A DNA stretch of 64,000 nt from Sclerotinia nivalis (lineage: Eukaryota > Ascomycota > Leotiomycetes > Helotiales > Sclerotiniaceae). Position numbers and translations under genes: made by a program. The notes under the pieces are model-generated. The model searched no databases, was not told where the DNA came from, and saw nothing but the letters and a program-made list of their open reading frames with translations. Of this stretch, positions 22,607 to 34,918 are shown piece after piece. The DNA lies in NCBI GenBank assembly GCA_029531795.1, contig JAPEIS010000001.1, positions 7,874,001-7,938,000 of the forward strand, in the 5' to 3' direction. Positions within the stretch are counted from its first letter, which is position 1. Every line of letters begins with the position of its first letter.

Positions 22607-23804
22607 ATGTGGCGCGATCGTACAAATCTGTATGTTCAAATTATTGTTATCCTTTTCAAAGCTGGAAGCTTAGATACTGACCACCTAATCTATCAGCTAT
22701 ATCTCCTATCGACAATCATATGCACATCACCCCGCAAAGAAACCGAAATATTCCAGTGCTTCCGGAAATGGGTATTCAGATAGTATTGGAGGGGCTTCAG
22801 AGGAACGCAGAGGACTTATGTCCGCTGGCGCATTCGAAGATGATGGGGATGCGATAATAGAAATGGATTTATTACCACCGAGATGGGCAGATATCAGCGA
22901 TGAAGTTACCGAATACCTTACGGATATCGCAAATAAGAGTCAAAAATTAGAGAAACTGCATCAAAAGCATGTACTTCCAGGATTTGATGATGAAGAAGTC
23001 AAGAAGAAGGAAGAAAGGGAGATTGAATTGTTAACACAACAAATTACCAAGGGATTTCACGATTGTCAGAGAGCGATTCAAAGAGTAGAACAAATAGTTC
23101 GTGATTCGCGGCATCAAGGAGGAATAAGTAAAGGAGAAGAAACTATGGCGAAAAATATCCAAATTTCACTTGCATCGAGGGTACAAGAAGCAAGTGCAGG
23201 ATTTAGGAAAAAGCAAAGTAATTATTTAAAGAGTGAGTTTTATATTTCTATGATGACCGATCTCGTTGTCATGATAGGATCTTAAAGAAGCTATACTGAC
23301 CAAGTATCAGAGTTACGAGGCTTAGGAGGCATGAATGCACCAATCGAACGAACATCTACCCCTCTTTACAGTAACTACATCGACCCCTCCATCATGGAAT
23401 CCGACGCCGATAAATCTTTCTCTCAAGCAACCCTCCAACAAACCTCCCAAAAGCAACTCACCTCCAACGATGCAGCCATCATGCAACGAGAACGTGAAAT
23501 TAATGACATCGCACAAGGTATCATCGAACTCGCCGACATATTCAAAGAACTCCAAACTATGATTATAGATCAAGGAACAATGTTGGATCGTATAGATTAT
23601 AATGTGGAGAGGATGGCAGTGGATGTTAAGGCTGCAAATGTGGAATTGAAAGTTGCGAGCGGATACCAAAGACGAGGAACGAAGAGACGAATTATTTTGT
23701 TATTAATCCTACTAGTTGTAGGCATGTTTATTTTGCTGTTGGTAAAACCAAAGAAGCATAGAGGAGAGATAGACGAAAGTGTACCACCACCATCACCACC
23801 TTAA
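22607..23804 (+). CDS. TLG2 / syntaxin-16 family t-SNARE
   Basis: Qa-SNARE of the trans-Golgi network and endosomes, used for retrograde transport and recycling. Exons 22607-22629, 22697-23232, 23311-23804; 350 residues. The first exon (MWRDRTNL) matches the conserved TLG2/syntaxin-16 start, and all junctions keep frame. The Habc region includes LLPPRWADISDEV and the helix LEKLHQKHVLPGFDD. The SNARE helix (REREINDIAQGIIELADIFK then LQTMIIDQGTMLDRIDYNVE) carries the expected zero-layer Gln in MIIDQGTML. A tail anchor follows basic RRGTKRR: IILLLILLVVGMFILLLV, ending in a short proline-rich luminal tail, longer than for most SNAREs. Confidence 0.95.
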
Positions 23805-24307
23805 TAATGAGACATTTTTTTTCAAGATGAATTGCATGTTTTTGGTGTAAATCGTGAATGCGGGAGCTGTTGTATTATAGTTTATATATGATTGATATAC
23901 CTGTCCAACACACAAAAACCCCAATCCTTAAAATAGTATCGTAACATCGTCACCATATCATATCCCCGTTCCCTCTTCTCACACGGAGTCAAAGCACATT
24001 CCCGCTAGGGTCCCTCCATTCCTTTACATAGAAACTCAAACCACCACATCCACTCCCACCACCTAAAATCGCAGTTCTATCATTATATTTATTTACTCTA
24101 TCCCGCATTCAACTATTCTATCTCATTTCCCATTTCCCTTTCATCGCAGCTCATATCTCACATCTAAATAGTAAATTAAGATACTAAAAAGGGGAAAAGC
24201 ACCAAGAGATTATCAAGAAATTACCCCACATCGCTTATACCAGGGGCTTACCCCACTTCACTTTACTCTATTTCTACTCCGCTTGGCTTGTCTTGACACT
24301 AGATTTG

Positions 24308-24330
24308 AAAAAAAAAAAAAAAAAAAAAAA
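24308..24330 (+). repeat. Homopolymer A23
   Basis: An uninterrupted run of A. Could be a simple mononucleotide repeat or a retroposition scar; I see no target duplication. Confidence 0.9.
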
Positions 24331-25513
24331 GAATCATGTATAAAAAGCCGCACTTGGATGTAGTTTGTTAGAGTAAGGCAAGGAATACCTTGAGTATATT
24401 TATTCATGGAGGTGTGGTGATGAGATAGCGGTTACGCGGGGCGGTACATGGCAATTGCAAAAGCTTGCAATTGAAGTGTGGAAAGCTGATGGAAGAAAGA
24501 AACGTGGATTATGTGCAAGCATAACGAGAAGATGGTATATACGATGATGGTAATGATGATAATGAGCATGATGATAACCAATAGCAATAGCAACAATACG
24601 TAATCGTACATTCCCACTACAGTAATATAATTATCATCTTTCCTCCCTGCTAAATTCTAATTTAACCCCTTGTAAATGTAAATGTTTTCAGCGTTCGATC
24701 CGTCAATATATACACCTGCCTAGGTATTCTCTATCATATATATCTATATATATATAGCTATCATTCATATCCTCCAGGATCCCACAGGAGCAGCATACTG
24801 GAATTCTTAAACTTTCTTTTGTTGGCTGCGCAGTGCATTGATGCTGGAGTTTCTTTTTTGGGGGGGGTGGGGTGGAGGGGGTTAGGAGGTGGGTTTATAT
24901 ACTTCGGAATGGGGAACTCGAATTCAGATGGGAAAATGGGAGAAGAGTCATGAGCTTGCTGTTATTAAGAGCGGTTGCTTGGGAGGGGACAGTTAGTTTG
25001 GTGTTGGAAGTTGGGAGTTGGAAGTTGGGATGTGGATATTGAGGGGGAGGTGGGGATCGCGGAGGGAGGGGTAGTAGGGAGGTGCATTGGATGAGTATGT
25101 AGTTTTGAGCAGAAATTCAAGAAGTATAGCTATACCTAAGTTTAAGGAAGTGGTGTATATATTTCGGATGCCTCATGCCAGTGGCCTGTATCCACTCTGG
25201 TTAAGTTTGTACGAATATTATTGTATGAAAATATGAAGCGTGAATGCTTTTTATGGGATTTGTGAATCATATAATCTTTGCGTAGAGTAGACCTTCCAAA
25301 AGAGCCTTAGAAGGCACAGCCTCCGTTGGAGGAACACTTATAGTCCGACGATTGAATCTGAATGAAGCCAAAGGCATTCTTAACGGACTACTATTGTAAC
25401 ATCTCTCCAACTTCATGTTATTTTCTATCAGTTGATCTCTATCTGTCGGTATATCATGTGACCAACCTCATGAGGAACCGTACTACTAGCGAACCTAGTC
25501 CTCTCCCTTCAAA

Positions 25514-25611
25514 TATAAATAGCCCCCTTATTTCATAGAGTAACAACAATAAGAATGAATAACACAATATACTATAATAGTACTATGCGAATAGTATCAC
25601 CGAAGTGATAC
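25514..25611 (+). other. TATA box followed by two tetraloop hairpins; possible LTR remnant or small RNA unit
   Basis: TATAAATAG at 25514-25522. About 60 bases on come TACTAT-GCGA-ATAGTA (25581-25596, GNRA loop) and GTATCAC-CGAA-GTGATAC (25594-25611, perfect 7-pair stem), overlapping by three bases. An LTR origin (TGTAAC near 25397) is possible but no terminal pair or target duplication was clear. Confidence 0.35.
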
Positions 25612-25969
25612 CAACGCTATCCTTATTTCTCCTTAATAGTTAGATGTTTTGGATAATCAGAACTATAATTCAATAATAAAAGAGTTTCGATTCGTAAATC
25701 TATTCTATGTTATAATATCGAAACTGTTTGAAAATATTAAAATTACTTCAAGATTATCTAGTATGATTGAATTATCTGAAGGTATTTGAAATGAAGAATA
25801 ATAAATTATGGAAATTTTGTGTCTTGGGGCATTTCAAACATCTTGTGCGGATTAAAGCAGGTCCTACGACCTTCTCCACAACCCAAACAACTCCAGCCTT
25901 CCCACATCATCCAGATCTACCCCAGCAAACCAAAACTCCATCTACATCCCAATCCCAATCTCCATTCAC

Positions 25970-26899
25970 CTATACCTGAAAATACGACTCAGCTACGCGC
26001 CCCTCATAATACAAATTGCAACTGAGGAAATCCGACAGATCTGTAAAAGCCTCGGAGACTGCGGGACAACACCCATGGCTCACTTCTATCAATAGCCTTG
26101 TCTCTTCACTTGGGACAAATATTGTGCTATTCGCAATATCCCATTCCGAAGTGTTGGTTTCTTCAAAGTTTTCCTTCTGTTCCAAATCCATAGTTCTATC
26201 AGGTTCCCCTCCATCAGATTCACATCCATCAGATTCCAATCCTTCGTCAAATACTGAATCGTATGCTGAGTCGTATGCTGAATCGTATGCTGAATCATAA
26301 GCCGACTCAGACAACTCGTTTATTCTTTCAAAACTTTGATCTTCAAACCTCAGTTGTTCAAGTGATAGTTCTTCGAATTTCATCTCTTCAAATTCCGGCT
26401 CTTCAAACTCCAGCTCTTCATACTTCAACTCATGTTCCGATAATTCCTTACAAGGTCTCACCCCCCATTCCTTCCTTTCCACGGTTTTCCGTTCCCAATC
26501 CCTTATCAAAAAATACATCATCCTTTTATCGTTTTGGCCCCTGCACAAAGAATTCTTCAAGATAATTTCTAGAAACAATCTATTCCCCGTTGACGTGGGA
26601 AGTGGATTCTTAAGACACTCTAAGATCCAATGTTCGAATTGCGAAGTCCATTGGAAATAAACAATGACCAAGCCAGCTGTCATGGATTGAAGCCTTGCTA
26701 ACATGAATGCTGCTTCTGTAGTGCCTTTAAATGGAGGGCGAGGTGAATAGGCAGGGTGGATGCGAGGTACATTTCCATTTTCGGGCTCATTTGGAGGTGA
26801 TTGATTGTTGTCAATGAGTCTTTCTGACCATTTTCCTTCCATACATTCTTCAAGTGTCATTGGATTGCACGATAACCGTGTCGGGATTAATTGACCCAT
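25970..26899 (-). CDS. Orphan protein with Glu-rich and Ala-Tyr-Asp-Ser repeats
   Basis: Single open frame from ATG 26899, 309 residues. The first ~150 residues look folded (TTEAAFMLARLQSMTAGLVI, FQWTSQFEHWILECLKNPLP, LFLEIILKNSLCRG, MMYFLIRDWERK). Then come five to six acidic units of the type (F/L)EE(P/L/M)xFEE, followed by four AYDS units from a 12-base DNA repeat (about 26255-26300), then an acidic tail and a short ordered end (GCCPAVSEAFTDLSDFLSC). The last codons (CAG GTATAG) could be an intron donor, so the end is not certain. The gene stands alone in about 7.8 kb of noncoding DNA. I recognise no family; it may be lineage-specific. Confidence 0.6.
   Translation of the reverse strand: MGQLIPTRLSCNPMTLEECMEGKWSERLIDNNQSPPNEPENGNVPRIHPAYSPRPPFKGTTEAAFMLARLQSMTAGLVIVYFQWTSQFEHWILECLKNPLPTSTGNRLFLEIILKNSLCRGQNDKRMMYFLIRDWERKTVERKEWGVRPCKELSEHELKYEELEFEEPEFEEMKFEELSLEQLRFEDQSFERINELSESAYDSAYDSAYDSAYDSVFDEGLESDGCESDGGEPDRTMDLEQKENFEETNTSEWDIANSTIFVPSEETRLLIEVSHGCCPAVSEAFTDLSDFLSCNLYYEGRVAESYFQV
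26252..26302. repeat. Coding 12-base tandem repeat
   Basis: Four near-perfect units (plus strand GAATCGTATGCT) encode AYDS on the minus strand. Confidence 0.88.
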
Positions 26900-29800
26900 C
26901 TTTCCGTTATATTTATTCGCAGTGTTTTCGATATGATTTGTGGTTGTCTGGGTTGTTTATATCAATATATTGAATATATTGTATGGTTTGAATGAGCTCG
27001 CTTGATTGATGGCGGTATATGCGACCGTTGTGGTTTATGAATCGATCGTATTGGTTGTATATATAGTATGTATATGTCATACATACAAAATACATTGGAA
27101 TGTTGTATTAATTATTTCTGAAATGCTATCGAAATCATATCTCGAAGTGTTGTGTAGACAAAAAGAAAGAGCTGAGCAGATTTATATGTGAGGAAATGCG
27201 TGTGGAAAAATTAGCTTAGGGGCTAGGGTTTTTCCCCATTAAAGAAACAGTCTGCATCTTGGGTGATGACATGAGTACCGGACAGCTTTACTATTGAAAG
27301 GTCTAGATAACATGTGCTGTAGTTGATGAGCTACAGATGGAAAGCCTATCGTCAATGAAAAGCTAATGAGCTAATGAGACCCTTTCTGGTGGGAAGTAGT
27401 ACAACTAGAAACGATTAGGGTACGAAATTTCAAATAGTAAAAGCATCCGTTTTCTAATGAAGTCATTGTGAACAACACATTCGATGTCGTCGATTTAGGG
27501 TGATGGGTGTCGCTAACAAAACGAAACTCTGATCACTATTTCGTGACCTAGCTGTATTTGAACCTTTAAAACACTATATCACCAGGATTACCACATAATC
27601 TATCATAATTACCCCAACCATATGATATATACACATCATTTCAAGCCTTTAGACTTATTTCCACACTAATTTTTAACACGACACCAATGATAAGGTTAAG
27701 CCTAGGGCTAAACTTAGTCTAGTCGCTGTAAAACTGTCCTTCTCCATGTCAACCCCTCGTCCCCAACCCCCCGCAACGTCCAATTACACTTCTCACTGAC
27801 TTCGATTCTTAACGCTAAAAAACCGTTTTATCTACTAATAATAGCGAATATGACGTTTGAGATTTGTTACCACAAAAATTCCGAATAGACTTCAGCTTAG
27901 GCTCGGACTGAACTTCATAGTCATCCATCCACATGCCCGGAGCTGCCTTTCGGAGGACAATTTGATAATACAGCTCAAAAGCCGGTACCGGTCAAGCAAA
28001 CATAAATAATCGGGAATGTTGAAAGCTCTACGATGGCAAAGTTGTTTCGAAACTAGCTGCCTCGGTAAATATCTAGTATCACAAACTAGCTCCTAACTCT
28101 TCCGCGGTACTCACTAATTTGTGACTAGTGACATCAATCCAAAAACTACCGTTGCGAATCGAGATGAATCTCGATTTTAATTACTTATCTCGACTCTCTA
28201 TTGCATAATTACGTCTAGCTCCAAATTTCTTCGCGGGCACATATATATATCTGTACGATCCGCCGCGAAGATTTTGAATGTTTGTTTCCATTTCATATTT
28301 TTCACTGACATGGAACTTGTTCCATGTGTGTCCATCTTTTCATAAAGCTTGTTCGAGACTTCGTAAATCTAAGAAGCAGAGTGCTTACATACTCCCGTGT
28401 CTGCATAATCAATTCTCGGAAACCGGCTTGATGTAACCCTCGCTCAATATCCAAATCCGGTGTTACTATTAAGCCAGCCTCTTCAATACAAAACTCGACT
28501 ATGAAATTCTCTCACAGTTCCGGCAAAGATTCTTCAAACAAAGTCTTATTCAGCCTCCAGCTGGGTGGATAAGTGACCATTGGAAAAACTTGGAAAGTTT
28601 CATGACACAGCATGTACCTAGTATATAAGTCAGAGGGGTGAGGACTGGTATTCGCAGTTTTGAGTCCTTGATATCATGAGAGTTATTTTACAATGAAAAT
28701 ATGGATTTTGGGTGGCAAGCCAAATACAAGCGCTGTTTTTATTAACAAATCATCGTTGCCGGTGGCATTTCTCTGCTGTATCTTCGGTGATTGAGTTTTC
28801 GGGAGATTAAGGTGAACTTCCATGGACTCATTCATGGCATTACGAAGCTTCTGTCCTTGCCTATCTGATCGCACAGGCAGGAAATGCTGAGCATCACATA
28901 CAAATAAAGGTGGTGGAGCTTTGGCCACAACGTAAAAGTAATATCAAGCGCATAGCCCCAAATACACTCGACCTCTCTTTCGAATTCTCAACATTGGAGT
29001 GAATTATCATATTCTCATACCAGCGTGCAGGCAACCGGGGTGCTGTGCCAGCGAATACATAGCGATACGACAGCTCTCTTACTTTCTCGAATGTACAAGC
29101 GGAGTACAAATCTTGCTTCTGTTTCATTAGATACGAAATAACAACTATTCAAATAATCGGGGCGAACCGAAGTATCCGTTGTACTATATATTACCGTTAG
29201 AACCACTCCCTATCTCAACTTTCCACCAATACACCAACATCTCTTCTCTCGATTCTCACCAGTGATTTGCAATTTCACCTTCACCTTCATCCTCATCGAC
29301 TTTCGACGGAGTCATATGGTCTTTCCATCAACCTGATTCCTAAAGTCGATAATCATTGTCATTTATCCAACGCGCCATATCTACATTCCACAATCATCAT
29401 CGCCTTCACTGCTATAATTTTATACCATGAGACTCTTTTCTTCGTCTAAGTACACACAATCACAGTCTAGCCATCATATCAGCTCAGGACCCCGCACCAA
29501 GGCCCATTTCCAACGAATTAGAATCGATGCTCAACTCCTTTTATACCGTAGTAGCGAGGAACCAAAAAAGCAAAATCAAATTTTCGAAAGACCAACCTTT
29601 ATTTATATCAAATCCTCACCATAAAGATGTGTATATCCCTCTCCCGAAGATGAGAAATCGATATCTACCGGTATCACGAAAATATCGTTATCTCTGACAG
29701 AAAACCGGAAAAATGGAAAGGATTCACACAACCACCACATACCACCATATAAAATAAATCAAGGAAATTCTACAAATAAAAAATAAAGACCAAAACTACA

Positions 29801-30397
29801 TCTTCTACAACAATCCTATCATTTACAGCGAAACTCCAGAGAAGTATTTAATAGGTTGAGGTTCAATGGCATAAAGAATGAAGAGTTTTCAAGATAGCCT
29901 ACTTTTGGAAATGTCAAAGTTATAATACAAAAGGAGGAATAAAAGGGTTTGGGAGATACCAGCTATCCACCGCAAAATATATTCCAGAATCCAACCAATT
30001 GAAAAAAAAGGAATACCAACTATGCCACGATCCAAAACGCGATATGCAACTGCCAAAACAACTGCTTCCTCACTGCATACATAGAGAAGGAACAGAAGAG
30101 GAGGCTTAAGGCTCCAAGCGCACGATATCCGGGGGATTCCGCAGAGCTAGAATGACTGTATAATTGGTTTTTGACGTTACTGATTCTTACGAAAAAATCC
30201 TCTCAGCAATCTGAACCTCCTACGAAAAGGAAGGGGGTTCGGATACAATTAAAAGGTATAGCTGAAAAATAGAATTAATTCTTATTATTAATAAATATTT
30301 ATTCTCCTCTTTTTAATTTAGAGTATTCTATAAAGTATATCATATAATCTGTGTAGCCCTTAGCTTAGGTATAGATAGATCAAATCGATTATGAATT

Positions 30398-30449
<52 letters not shown>

Positions 30450-31629
30450 GTAGCAGCGAGAATAAAGTTGCTCCTATCCTATCGCTATCCACAAAGACTT
30501 GGACCGTGAATGAGTGAATCCATACATAGCAAAATAAATTCAAGCACACTCGTCTCCAACCTAACCCAGATGGATAGCTCTGCGACTAACAGAATAAATT
30601 ACTGATGCGTTTGTGAGAATATTCTCTATAACGCCCACATCTTGAGAACATGTTTACCACTCGTGTATACTTTAATCATACAAAGTCTTCCTGACTTAAA
30701 GGCAGTAGCGACTTACATAAGATCTGTTCTATTGCAGCCCTGTGTATCGCATCGCATCTCCTCCCTTACTAATAAATCGCATCCCGCACAACATCCATAT
30801 CCTACCCCATTCCCCAACTCACCAAAAAACAACAACACCCCACACCCCCGCGCGTAAAAATCCCATTCAAATCCTCATATCCTAAGCGCGATCAGTCATT
30901 CCATTTCCCAATCGCCCATCCCACAAAATCCTCATAACCCACACAACCGGTCGCGTCGGTCATGGCGGCTAACATGAACCACGAAACTGACCTCTTATGT
31001 AAATATCTCGGTGTTCCGCGCTAACGCTGCATCTGTTAAACTTGTACATGTTAATCCTATATTCTTATTCACATGCGTACACTTTAAACAGAAACTTCAT
31101 ATAGAGCCACTCAGCTATCGTTTGAATGAATGAAAAGGATAGTTTTTAAGACAAACACTAGAATCAACCCCGACGTCATAAAGAATCATTTGAACAAAAC
31201 CTATAAATACCTACCAAATTTACATGAAAAATCATCGACGAAAAAAATACCTGTTTCCCTCTAAAAAAAAAAGAGCCATGAAATGAATTATTCAGGCGTT
31301 TACACCAGCAAAAATTGTGATGTGAGGCCACTTCATCAATACGCGATTGAGCGAAAGACGGTGCGATGAATGGTGACTTGAAGGTCTTTTGAGTTTCTCG
31401 CATCAGTGGGATATGCAATCGTGTATGTTGTTTGTGTCCTAGTGTGACCTTTTTAACAGTCTGAGTATCGTGGATTGTTGTCATAGTTGGCAAATCAAAA
31501 TATATAGGTCTAATATTTAACTCTGGATTCTTCGTTTTATCATTGTGTCTTACTCTCGAAAGAAATAATCAATTCCTTTACCTTTCTGCGATCAGATCAC
31601 GTTTATTAAGGTTTATCAATCGATAAGCC
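26900..31629. other. 4.7 kb without a supported gene
   Basis: Only short unsupported ORFs. The best cluster is minus strand 29206-28683: three overlapping frames of 63-81 residues (one contains PPLFVCDAQHFLPVRSDR), perhaps parts of a spliced or decayed gene that I cannot join. A (TAC)n microsatellite lies at 30398-30449. The final ~130 bases (31500-31629) are the promoter of the phosphatase gene. Confidence 0.5.
30398..30449 (+). repeat. Trinucleotide microsatellite (TAC)n
   Basis: About 17 perfect units in noncoding DNA. Confidence 0.95.
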
Positions 31630-33268
31630 ATGGAATCTTCAGCGAGAAAGGGAAAAGATTCCCTTGAGGAGAAGAGGCATCGAAGCGAAGAGAACAAAGA
31701 TCGGCATGCGAGAAGGGAGAAAGAGGTTGACAGACGGGCACCAGTTTATACACATCCACGAAACAATGATAGACAGACAACTCAAGCCGTAGGAACTAAA
31801 TATGAGAAACCACTTTCTGCCACTTCCAATTCTCAAAATGTACCGCCAACCAAAAGAAGCAGCAGCTACAATCGTGATCCAAGCAGTGGTGGTAGCACTA
31901 CATCTCCACCTGCTTCCGCCCGCGACACCGGAGGCTCCGTGGGAAGGCGTGAGACACGATCTACCACTTCCAACGCTCAAAATGTATCTACGACAAAACG
32001 GAGCACTAGCCGCAACTCATCTAGCTCATCTCCTCGTGCTCCCCGTGCTCCCAGCCGTAGCGATCCATTTCGGCATGTGCAGCCAAGCAAAAGAGAATCT
32101 TCTTTAGCTCGTGGAATAGAAAAACTTAAACTCGATGATAAGCCGACGGGATCAAAAGCTGTAGCTACAGGCATACGTGAAAAGAAGAGCGTTGAAGCAA
32201 GTGTCTTCCCGGAATTTCCACATGAAACGGTGAACGTTAAGGAACTTCCCGAACGATACCTACCGAGACCCAACTCCAAAGATCGCTTGATCGTCTATGG
32301 AGATGCGCACGGAATGCCAGATGCTGTGAATTGTCTGAAGAGAGTGGTTCGATACAATCCAAAACATGATCTTCAGATATTCGGGGGAGATATGATAACA
32401 AAGGGCAGGAAAAATAGACCAAGTAGGCCTAATATGACTCCCGCAGAGGTGACAATTGAGGCTTCTAAAGATGTCTTGCGTAATGCTATGGCAGATGGAG
32501 CTTATGGGGTTCGCGGTAACCACGAAGATTGGTTGTTGAACGTTGAACACGCAAGAAACGGATGGATAGAAGACTCTAACCGCCATCTGGATAACCGGTT
32601 TCTCATGATGAAAAATTTGAGGACACCAAATAAGGATGGAAGCGACCATAAGCTCTATGATGCGATCAGTCGCGGAGAAAGAGACTGGTTGAAAAAGCTT
32701 CCTCATATCTTAGTTCTTGGGAAATGCGGTGGACGTAATAAAATGATTGTCGTGCACGCGGGATTGAATCCGAACTTTGAATTAAAGGCTCAACGTGTCA
32801 TTGAGACAATGAACATCAAATCTATAGATCCAGAAAACGGATATACAAGTTCAATGCACAAAGATGATAAAGAGAGAAAGCTTATGGGGGAGGCCGATCA
32901 GAGACGTTTTGAACGTATGGAACCGTGGTTCGACGTAAGTTTCCAAAACCCTTTTTTTTTTTGTGGAAAAATAGTACTAACCTCAGTGCATATAGGCCTG
33001 GGATAAGAAGCAAGAGAAATTGCAACCAAATAAACGGACAACGGTAATTTATGGCCATGAATCTAAAAAGGGCTTGACGAAAAGAGAGTTCTCAATAGGC
33101 CTCGACACTGGAGTCCAACGTGTAGACAAAGACCCTAACAAGTATCGAACCTTAACCGCTCTTGTTATTTATCACGATCATAGTGAAATAGTTCAGGTGA
33201 AGGAGGTCGAAGACCAGAGAAATGGCAAGTGGGAATGGAAGCAAATTAACGGTGTATCTGAATTTTGA
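31630..33268 (+). CDS. ApaH-like / PPP-type metallophosphoesterase
   Basis: Exons 31630-32934 and 32996-33268, 525 residues; the intron has GTAAGT, a perfect TACTAAC branch site and a TATAG acceptor. Residues 1-190 are disordered and Ser/Arg/Lys-rich. The catalytic domain carries all PPP-superfamily metal motifs: GDAHG (224-228), FGGDM (251-255, standing for GDxxDRG), GNHE (296-299), VVHAGLNP (from 374) and YGHESKKG (from 454). The GGDM(I)TKG form instead of GDYVDRG points to the ApaH-like branch, related to yeast PPN2, a zinc-dependent endopolyphosphatase. Unlike PPN2 I see no transmembrane segment, so a cytosolic or nuclear enzyme is likely. Possible substrates are polyphosphate, dinucleoside polyphosphates or capped RNA ends; sequence alone does not decide. 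Confidence 0.85.
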
Positions 33269-33790
33269 GGATCAAATATTGCTCATAGTATGGACTAAAG
33301 TTAGAATATCGCTCTATCAGTCCTGGGCATGTAATACCACATTTCCAATATATAAAACTCCGTACAACCCTCAGACTGTAGATAACTTTCGTCTAACACC
33401 TCTGTTTAAAACATTGTCATACTTGGGGGCCAAAATATTGATACATCCATGTACATTGCACGAACTGTGCCACAACCAAATATAGACGAATGCAAATATG
33501 CAAAACAAACAGTCAATATTGTCAAAAGAACCATTCCCAAATATTGCACCACATTGTTTGTAGATCAAACTTTTGTATTTCAATAGTAAATCTTCAAACT
33601 TCTCACTTGAGGATTTGCAGTATAAAGTATGCAAAACATACTTGCATCGCATGAAATTTTGATCACGTTATGCGGCCAACATTGCACACCAAAATTTGTA
33701 TGAGAGAGCGTGGCCCGCTAGTAAATGTTCAATGACCCTTGTAAGACATGGGATTTGGTGCATTTTAGGCCAAATGGAACATTAACATAA
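33269..33790. other. Intergenic, no gene seen
   Basis: 3' flank of the phosphatase gene and of the decayed GST-like gene, AT-rich, without recognisable features. Confidence 0.5.
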
Positions 33791-34320
33791 TTATCTCCTC
33801 AGTCGTGAATCGCCCACTTCCTTGACTATACAATGAAGACGAGATATCCGATCATAAATGGTATGTATAGGATAAGGAACAGATTCTAGGACTCTATCCC
33901 TCTGAATATAGTAGTTATCCATCTAACGCTGTCGAATTTAGAGCTCAAAACTGGCTAGAAACTACCATAGTTCAGCCAGACAAAAGACATGAGGTATACT
34001 TAGCCCATAGAAGTAAAACTTATCCTCAAGAAGGGCATGAATCGCCATGTCCTGAGTTTTCGCTGCAGGCTCCAATGATGAGTTGAGATCAGACATAACA
34101 TCTAATTCTACTAAAATCCTTATGATGAGAGCGGAATCGGCAAGCAGAAAAGGAGATGATCCTTCATTGTCTAATAAGATATATGGAATCTTTCCTTTTG
34201 GTGTCGATGATGTGAACCAGCATCCAAGTCGTACTTCATGTTGGCCAACCTGAGATGAAAGTCGATTTTGGTGACAGACGGAGACCATAAGTAGGTAAGG
34301 TATAGGAAAGCATTGTGATT
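33791..34320 (-). pseudogene. Decayed GST-like gene (FAX / metaxin-like family)
   Basis: On the minus strand, fragments of one GST-like protein lie in order but in different frames. First YLWSPSVTKIDFHLRLAN then KYDLDAGS (to about 34212), then, shifted, TPKGKIPYILLDNEG, LADSALIIRILVELDVM and LLEDKFYFYG (to about 34010). After a plausible short intron comes KFDSVRW (about 33925), then after a second shift NYYIQRDRVLESVPYPIHT and a stop at 33793-33791. Order and motifs (WSPFV-like start, KIPY, ADS, LEDK-YFY, NYY-RD-V-SIPYP-like end) match fungal failed-axon-connections-type proteins with a thioredoxin/GST fold. No start codon is evident. The breaks near 34210 and 33920 make a functional product unlikely unless the assembly is wrong. 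Confidence 0.65.
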
Positions 34321-34918
34321 TGAGATTCAGATCAAGACCATATGTTATGATTCTTCAATGATAATGGTTATACCAAAGTTGCACTGTATAACGTAACGTA
34401 CACAGGGGATTCGAGTGGTAGTCTGACAAGCCAATTTCGTGCCTGTTTCAATTGTTGGCCAATAATGAGTAGGATCATCACACTTCCATTTAGAAATTTC
34501 AACAGATATTATGAGTGCTGTCTCTGTAACAATGGTTTTATATCAAATATCAAATCATAATAAATTCGTTAAAGGTAATCTTTAAAATCTTCTATCAATT
34601 CGGAAGTCGGAATGGCTGAGAAAGCATGCTTCGTCAGGTTCGGAGGTTGCCGAGACATTTACATGATCATCCGGCTTCACATATGGCAATAATTCATGAG
34701 ATTCAATACTTTAGAGCACATGGCAAACATTCATCAAAGGTTTCACAATTAATCTCTACGAATCAATCACACGTGTTGATATCGCCGATAATACCGAGTA
34801 TATTAAGAATTATATTGACATGGGATGAGGTTCAGCGTTCTTATCACTTCCAATAAATCTCATTCCAAACGACCTCCTTGCGTGAATTGTTGGTCTAATC
34901 AATCCAACAATTCTTCAA
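34321..34918. other. Promoter region of the nucleoside transporter
   Basis: 598 bases with no gene. The leader just before 34919 has a CAATTGTT/CAACAATT-like inverted word (about 34885-34912). Confidence 0.4.

Larger units (their letters stand above)
23805..25969. other. Gene-poor stretch with A23 tract and a structured TATA-linked segment
   Basis: No coding gene seen in 2.2 kb. A run of 23 A lies at 24308-24330. G-rich strand blocks occupy 24860-24885 and 25000-25085. The segment 25399-25640 has a TATAAATAG box and two tight hairpins, described separately. Confidence 0.5.

Noticed and set aside
25397..25640. Solo LTR retrotransposon
   Set aside because: TGTAAC start and TATA box are suggestive, but I found no matching CA end, target-site duplication or second copy.
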